Origin: WRKB01 sp031551145
GTDB lineage: Bacteria > Desulfobacterota > Desulfovibrionia > Desulfovibrionales > Desulfovibrionaceae
Assembly: GCA_031551145.1 (NCBI GenBank)
Contig: JAVBNZ010000002.1
Span: forward strand, 49,564-113,563
Direction: 5' to 3'
Length of the DNA: 64,000 bases
The notes under the pieces are model-generated. The model saw nothing but the letters and a program-made list of their open reading frames with translations, did not search any database and had not been told where the DNA came from. The translations under genes were made by a program, and so were the position numbers. Position 1 is the stretch's first letter. Each line of letters opens with the position of its first letter. Positions 59,747-64,000 of this stretch are shown one piece after another.

Positions 59747-61330
59747 ATGCCCGCCATCGCCAGAGAATCCATCAACGCCCAGGTCAACGGACTCGCCAGA
59801 ATTCTTATGAATGTGCTCACCGCCAGGGCCAGCCGCAAGCTTTTTTTCAGCACATTCTCCCGTCTTCTGCAGGAATATTTCTCCTTCGACAGGCTCTGCA
59901 TCAACCTCTACGATCAACAGGGCGAAATGCTCACCTATTTTACGGCTGCCGAAGGCACCGTGGTGCGCACTCTTTCTCCCGTGCGTCCGGCGGATCTTTC
60001 CAGCACCGTGGCCGGTCATGTCATCGCCGGACGCAAGCCCGTGATCATCACGGACTTCGCCCAATATTTCTCCGAATCCGGCATTCATCCCATAGCGGAA
60101 GCGGGGCTTACCGCCACGATGGCTTTTCCCCTGATCCTGGACAATGAAATCATCGCCACCCTGCATTGCTCCTTTGCCAGGGAGCCGGAAAATCTTTACG
60201 ACATCACCACGTTTCTCGTTGAACTCTCGCCCGTTGTCGCCACCTGTCTGGGGGCCATTCTCACCCTCGAGCATCTGCGCAGGCGCGATTCTCCGCTCCA
60301 ACACCGGACCGGGCACTCCCTCCCCTCGGACGACGCCGTGATCTGCCACAGCAAGGCCATGCGCGACGTTATGCGCAGGGCGGATGCCTTTGCCAAGCTC
60401 AACATGCCCGTGCTCATCCTCGGCGAAACCGGCACCGGCAAAAGCCTGCTCGCCCAGGAAATCCATCGCCGCAGCCCCCGCAAGGATGCGCGTTTCGTCA
60501 AGGTCAACTGTCCCTCTCTGCCCCAGACCCTTTTCGAAAGCGAGCTGTTCGGGCACGCCAAGGGGGCCTTTACCGGCGCCGTGCAAAAGCGCGCCGGCCG
60601 CTTTGAACTCGCCCACGGCGGCACGCTTTTCCTCGATGAAATCGGCGAACTCACTCCGGAAATGCAGAGCAAGCTTCTGCAGGTGCTTGAAGACGCCAAC
60701 TTCGAACGCGTGGGCGAAAGCCTGCCCCTGGCTGTGGACACGCGCATCATCGCCGCTACCAACATCAATGTCGGCAAAGCGCTGGCCGCCGGCAAACTGC
60801 GCGAAGATCTTTTCTACCGCCTCGCCCTCTGCACCATAGAACTTCCCCCGTTGCGCGAACGGCGCGAAGACATTCCCCCTCTTGCCGCCGCGCTTGCCGC
60901 CCAGGCCGCCGTTCAGCTCGAGCTTTCCCCCATACGGCTTACGCCCGCCCACATCGCCCCTCTGCGCGAACACCACTGGCCCGGAAACGTGCGCGAACTG
61001 CGCAACGTCATCACCCGCATCGTTCTCCGGGCAGCTCTGGAAAAAGGCCCCAGCGTGGAACTTGTGGAAAGCGTGCTGGAACACAACAAGCATTTGGCCG
61101 CCCAAAGTGCCGTCGCCCGCTCCGTTCCGAAGCAGGCCGAGGCCGGCGCGGCGGACGAACCCAAAGCGGCGCGCAGGACGCAAACTCTTGCGCAAATGGA
61201 GTACGAACACATTCTGGGCGTGCTGGAACACTGCGACGGCGTCATTGCAGGCCCCAACGGAGCCGCCGCCCTGCTCGGCGTTCCGCGTTCGACGTTGCAG
61301 CACAGAATGCGCAAACTGGGGATTATGTGA
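59747..61330 (+). CDS. Sigma54-dependent transcriptional activator (GAF-AAA+-Fis)
   Basis: A 527-residue enhancer-binding protein. Residues ~20-175 form a GAF-type sensory domain; residues ~200-435 form the AAA+ domain with Walker A GETGTGKS, the sigma54-contacting GAFTGA loop and FLDEIGEL. The C-terminal Fis helix-turn-helix spans ~490-527 (AAALLGVPRSTLQHRMRKL). No receiver domain, so a small-molecule effector is likely. Divergent from suyA with a -24/-12 promoter and tandem palindromes between, which makes the sulfonate operon its obvious target. Confidence 0.92.
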   Translation: MPAIARESINAQVNGLARILMNVLTARASRKLFFSTFSRLLQEYFSFDRLCINLYDQQGEMLTYFTAAEGTVVRTLSPVRPADLSSTVAGHVIAGRKPVIITDFAQYFSESGIHPIAEAGLTATMAFPLILDNEIIATLHCSFAREPENLYDITTFLVELSPVVATCLGAILTLEHLRRRDSPLQHRTGHSLPSDDAVICHSKAMRDVMRRADAFAKLNMPVLILGETGTGKSLLAQEIHRRSPRKDARFVKVNCPSLPQTLFESELFGHAKGAFTGAVQKRAGRFELAHGGTLFLDEIGELTPEMQSKLLQVLEDANFERVGESLPLAVDTRIIAATNINVGKALAAGKLREDLFYRLALCTIELPPLRERREDIPPLAAALAAQAAVQLELSPIRLTPAHIAPLREHHWPGNVRELRNVITRIVLRAALEKGPSVELVESVLEHNKHLAAQSAVARSVPKQAEAGAADEPKAARRTQTLAQMEYEHILGVLEHCDGVIAGPNGAAALLGVPRSTLQHRMRKLGIM

Positions 61331-61340
61331 GTGAGGTCTG

Positions 61341-61580
61341 TTATATAAAATCGGGATCCAGAGCCGCGCGGCCTTCGGCGAGCATGATGCGGACGAACTG
61401 GATGCCGCGCGCGTCCACAGGCATGATGGGGAAGTTTTTGGCGCAGGCGTCGCAACGCACCATGGCCGGGCGGGTAGGCGCGAGCAGGGAGACATGCTGC
61501 CCGCAGTGCGGGCAGGGGTAGAAGAAGACGAGTTCCATGCCCGCGGGGGCCACGGGTTTGAGCGGTTTGGCCGTACTCAT
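61341..61580 (-). CDS. Small zinc-ribbon-like protein
   Basis: A 79-residue protein with two CxxC pairs (CPHCGQHV and CDACAKNF), spaced like a zinc ribbon. Its ATG overlaps the gpmI stop (ATGA), so it is co-translated with gpmI. No known enzymatic motif; possibly a nucleic-acid or protein-binding accessory. Confidence 0.75.
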   Translation of the reverse strand: MSTAKPLKPVAPAGMELVFFYPCPHCGQHVSLLAPTRPAMVRCDACAKNFPIMPVDARGIQFVRIMLAEGRAALDPDFI

Positions 61581-63142
61581 TCCGCGGGCTCCGTGAGGGG
61601 GCGGCCCGTCATTTCCGCCGGCCGGGGGATGTTCCACAGCGCGAGGACGGTGGGCGCTATGTCGGCCAACCTGCCTTCATGCAGCGCGGGAACGGAGCCG
61701 TCCGGCTGCACGAGCAGGAAGGGCACGAAGTTCGTGGTGTGCGCCGTGTGCGGGGCATTGTGCGCATCGATCATGGTTTCGACGTTGCCGTGGTCGGCGG
61801 TGATGCACATGCGCCCGCCCTTCGCCCCGACCGCTTCGAGCATGCGCCCTATGCAGCGGTCCACTGTTTCGCAGGCCGCGATCGCGGCGGGCAGCACGCC
61901 GGTGTGTCCCACCATGTCGGGGTTGGCGAAGTTGCAGACAACCAGGGTGTATTGCCCGCTGCTCCAGGCTTCGACAAAACGGTCGGTCACGGTTTCGGCG
62001 CTCATGGAAGGCTTTTGGTCATAGGTTTCCACGTCGCGGGGCGAAGGAACGAGGATGCGGTCTTCCCCGGGCAGAGGGTCTTCCACGCCGCCGTTGAAGA
62101 AATAGGTGACGTGGGCGTATTTTTCGGTTTCCGCGAGGCGGAGCTGTTTGAGCCCGAGCTTGGAAACCACTTCGCCCAGGCCCATGTGCAGGGCTTCCTT
62201 GGGAAAGGCCACCGGCAGGGGAAAATCGGCCTCATAGGAGGTCATGGAGGCCAGACCGGAGAGGCGGGGCAGGGTTCCGCGTTCGAATTCCGTAAAGCCG
62301 GGCAGCAGGGTGCGCACGATTTCGCGCATGCGATCGGCCCGGAAGTTGAAGCAGAACACGCCGTCCCCGTCCCGCAGGAAGTTGGGGGCGCCGGCCGGGG
62401 CGCGCACCAGACGGGGCTTGATGAATTCATCGGACTCGCCGGCGGCGTGGGCTTCGTTGAACGCTCTGCCGGCGTCATCGACAGGCGCGGCCTTGCCGTG
62501 CGCGAGCATCTCAAAAGCTTCCTTCACCCGTTCCCAGCGTTTGTCGCGATCCATCGCCCAATAGCGGCCCGTGATTGAGACGATGCGGGCGCTGCCTGCC
62601 GTGGCATCACACACTTTTTGCAGTTTTTCCAGATAGGCAATGCCACTGCGCGGCGGGGTATCCCGGCCATCCAGAAAGGCGTGCACATGAATCTGCTTGA
62701 CGCCAGCCGCAGCGGCATCGGTGATCAAGGCATGGATATGGGATTCGTGGCTATGCACGCCACCATCAGAAACCAGCCCCAAGATATGCAGTACTTTATT
62801 ATTCTGTTTGGCGATTGCAATCGCTTGGGAGAAAATCGGGTTCTGACCTAGTTTGCCGTCAGCTACGTCACAGTCAATACGGCTAATATCTTGCTGCAAC
62901 ACGCGCCCGGCGCCAATATTGAGGTGGCCGACTTCCGAATTGCCAAACTGGCCCGGCGGCAAGCCGACATATTGTTCGGAAGCGTTGATGGTGGTCCACG
63001 GACATTGCGCCATCAACAGGTCAAGCTGCGGCTTTCTGGCGGCAGCAATCGCATTGTCTTGTGTTTCTTCGCGATAGCCAAAGCCATCAAGAATAAGCAG
63101 AAGGACTGGTTTTACGGTGGTATTGGATGTGGTGGCATTCAT
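61577..63142 (-). CDS. gpmI: Cofactor-independent phosphoglycerate mutase, compositionally mosaic
   Basis: About 521 residues. It interconverts 3- and 2-phosphoglycerate. The alkaline-phosphatase-type metal sites and the catalytic Ser are visible: LLLILDGFGYREE, GQFGNSEVGHLNIGAGR, GRYWAMDRDKRWERV, TADHGNVETM and HTGVLPAA. The frame is continuous, but DNA encoding roughly the first 200 residues (right of ~62.6 kb) has lower GC and different codon choice from the rest. The switch falls in or beside the highly conserved GRYWAMDRDKRW block. Start ATG 63142 (MNATTSN) chosen; an in-frame start at 63172 is possible. Confidence 0.9.
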   Translation of the reverse strand: MNATTSNTTVKPVLLLILDGFGYREETQDNAIAAARKPQLDLLMAQCPWTTINASEQYVGLPPGQFGNSEVGHLNIGAGRVLQQDISRIDCDVADGKLGQNPIFSQAIAIAKQNNKVLHILGLVSDGGVHSHESHIHALITDAAAAGVKQIHVHAFLDGRDTPPRSGIAYLEKLQKVCDATAGSARIVSITGRYWAMDRDKRWERVKEAFEMLAHGKAAPVDDAGRAFNEAHAAGESDEFIKPRLVRAPAGAPNFLRDGDGVFCFNFRADRMREIVRTLLPGFTEFERGTLPRLSGLASMTSYEADFPLPVAFPKEALHMGLGEVVSKLGLKQLRLAETEKYAHVTYFFNGGVEDPLPGEDRILVPSPRDVETYDQKPSMSAETVTDRFVEAWSSGQYTLVVCNFANPDMVGHTGVLPAAIAACETVDRCIGRMLEAVGAKGGRMCITADHGNVETMIDAHNAPHTAHTTNFVPFLLVQPDGSVPALHEGRLADIAPTVLALWNIPRPAEMTGRPLTEPAE

Positions 63143-63305
63143 TTGCAACAAAGGCCTTATCATAAATCGCAAAGTCCGTATGTACGGATGTTGCGCAAGG
63201 AACTAAAAAAGACGGGGTATTCTATCCTAACAGGCCAGCCTTGCTGCGTAAGTATTCCAGCCTGGCTGTGATTGTATCTGCCCGCTGATGATATACTGAT
63301 AATCT

Positions 63306-63641
63306 ATGATGCCAAAAGAACTAGGGATAATGGATAAGACTAATACCTTGATGACGGACGAGCATATTGATCAGGCTTCCCGCGCGATGAAGGCAATGTC
63401 TCATCCATTGCGGTTGAAAATCCTTTGCGTGCTGGGTAGTGGTGAGGTCAGCGTGCAGGATATTGTCGATCAGGTGGGAACTACGCAATCGAACATTTCC
63501 CAGCATCTGGCTCTAATGCGTGAGAAAGGCGTCCTGCGCACCCGCAAGGATGCCAACCGGGTATTTTACCGCGTAGGCGACATCCGCACACTGGAAGTGG
63601 TGGCGCTGATGCGTGATGTGTTCTGTGGGTTTTCTGGCTGA
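63306..63641 (+). CDS. ArsR-family winged-helix repressor
   Basis: A 111-residue or slightly shorter regulator: MSHPLRLKILCVLGSGEVSVQDIVDQVG and TTQSNISQHLALMREKGVLRTRKDANRVFYRVGD form the winged helix. No clear metal-binding CxC is present in helix 3, so it may sense something other than a soft metal. ATG candidates are 63306, 63309 and 63330. Its base composition matches the low-GC right end, unlike the rest of the window. Confidence 0.85.
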   Translation: MMPKELGIMDKTNTLMTDEHIDQASRAMKAMSHPLRLKILCVLGSGEVSVQDIVDQVGTTQSNISQHLALMREKGVLRTRKDANRVFYRVGDIRTLEVVALMRDVFCGFSG

Positions 63642-63722
63642 TCCTGCTCTGTTTCGATCTGATCTGCCTTGATCTACTTTAGTTTAGTTGCCGGGAAGCC
63701 CGGCCTGTTTGACACGATACCC

Positions 63723-63772
63723 AAAGATCCAGATTCCGACGGCGGCACTACACCATCGGGATCTGGATCTTT
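63723..63772. terminator. Bidirectional intrinsic terminator
   Basis: Twelve perfectly paired bases (63723-63734 with 63761-63772), extendable by three more pairs, then a T-rich tail on the plus strand (TTTATTTT). It lies between convergent arsR-like and thioredoxin-like genes. Confidence 0.75.
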
Positions 63773-63783
63773 ATTTTCCGGCT

Positions 63784-64000
63784 TCACTTCTTTTTGCTGT
63801 CCAGCAAACTGTCCAGCATTTTTCCCGTTTCCTCTGGTCGGACCTGCCCCAGTCTTTTGAGGATTACCCTGCCTTGACTGTCAATCACGACGGTAAACGG
63901 CAGTGCATCCTGCGTGTTACCCAGTTTGGTCATCAGATCCTGCGCACTATCTCCGAGTAGCACGGGATAGCTCACTTTGTATTGCCGGATAAACTGCGCC
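63784..64000 (-). CDS. TlpA/thioredoxin-like protein, N-terminus cut by window end
   Basis: C-terminal ~71 residues of a thioredoxin-fold protein; the frame is open to the right edge. FIRQYKVSYPVLLGDS and the cis-proline stretch LPFTVVIDSQGRVILKRLGQV are characteristic of TlpA/ResA-like periplasmic disulfide reductases. The CxxC active site would be outside the window. Confidence 0.8.
   Translation of the reverse strand, partial: AQFIRQYKVSYPVLLGDSAQDLMTKLGNTQDALPFTVVIDSQGRVILKRLGQVRPEETGKMLDSLLDSKKK

Noticed and set aside
1..64000. tRNA, rRNA, CRISPR arrays, prophage or insertion sequences
   Set aside because: No T-loop-type sequences, regularly spaced repeats, transposase or integrase motifs were found on either strand by eye; a dedicated scan could still reveal a small RNA.

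Overview
The window reads as chromosome from a high-GC sulfate- or sulfonate-respiring deltaproteobacterium of the Desulfovibrio/Bilophila type. The pointers are a Desulfovibrio-style outer-membrane porin, TrmD fused to a second RNA-methyltransferase domain, a PTS IID-HPr-EI block, a tungsten aldehyde:ferredoxin oxidoreductase with a MoaD-like partner, and a sulfolactate sulfo-lyase. I see no tRNA, rRNA, CRISPR array or transposase. The last ~1.4 kb (from about 62.6 kb) has lower GC and a beta/gamma-proteobacterial flavour. The change falls inside gpmI, so this end is either transferred DNA or a contig mis-join.

1-13.0 kb is a selenium-dependent molybdenum hydroxylase / purine (urate-type) catabolism cluster: hydA (cut by the window edge), ssnA, ygfK, a xanthine/urate permease, yqeB and a fused Fe-S/Mo xanthine dehydrogenase. 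A porin, mocA and yqeC (cofactor maturation) follow. 13.1-16.1 kb is a compact three-gene operon: a small membrane protein, a P1B-type ATPase without the CPx motif, and an HMA-like membrane protein. It lies behind a sigma70 promoter that overlaps a Fur-like dyad and is the best candidate for a ferrosome (fezABC) locus. A perfect 15-bp bidirectional terminator closes it.

16.2-22.9 kb (minus strand) is housekeeping: guaB-guaA-tatB-tatC-hisB-lipoprotein-hisA. 23.1-32.7 kb (plus) runs ffh-rpsP-khpA-rimM-trmD-rplS-rnhB-yraN-rsmI-PTS IID-HPr-ptsI-smpB, with stop/start overlaps through most of its second half. 32.7-37.4 kb (minus) holds murJ, a membrane Hpt-like protein, a sulfotransferase-like protein and ftsY. 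37.5-42.4 kb has an orphan tungstate-binding protein, bioB, a hypothetical protein, a mog-like Moco gene, a ubiA-family prenyltransferase and a short DarP-like gene. 42.3-47.4 kb (minus) has murA-comEC and a second NCS2 permease.

47.4-61.3 kb is the most distinctive region. A divergent sigma54 activator faces a minus-strand array: suyA-suyB (sulfolactate sulfo-lyase), a LarA-type nickel racemase, a hydroxyacid dehydrogenase with a YihU-like specificity loop, a periplasmic binding protein, two ABC permeases, two ABC ATPases, AOR, a MoaD-like protein and a semialdehyde-type dehydrogenase. A near-consensus -24/-12 promoter sits in front of suyA, with two upstream palindromes. I read it as an uptake and catabolic unit for C3 sulfonates (sulfolactate, possibly sulfolactaldehyde or dihydroxypropanesulfonate) that yields sulfite for respiration, with the LarA homologue as a possible sulfolactate racemase. 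61.3-64 kb holds a zinc-ribbon protein, the mosaic gpmI, an ArsR regulator and a truncated thioredoxin-like gene.
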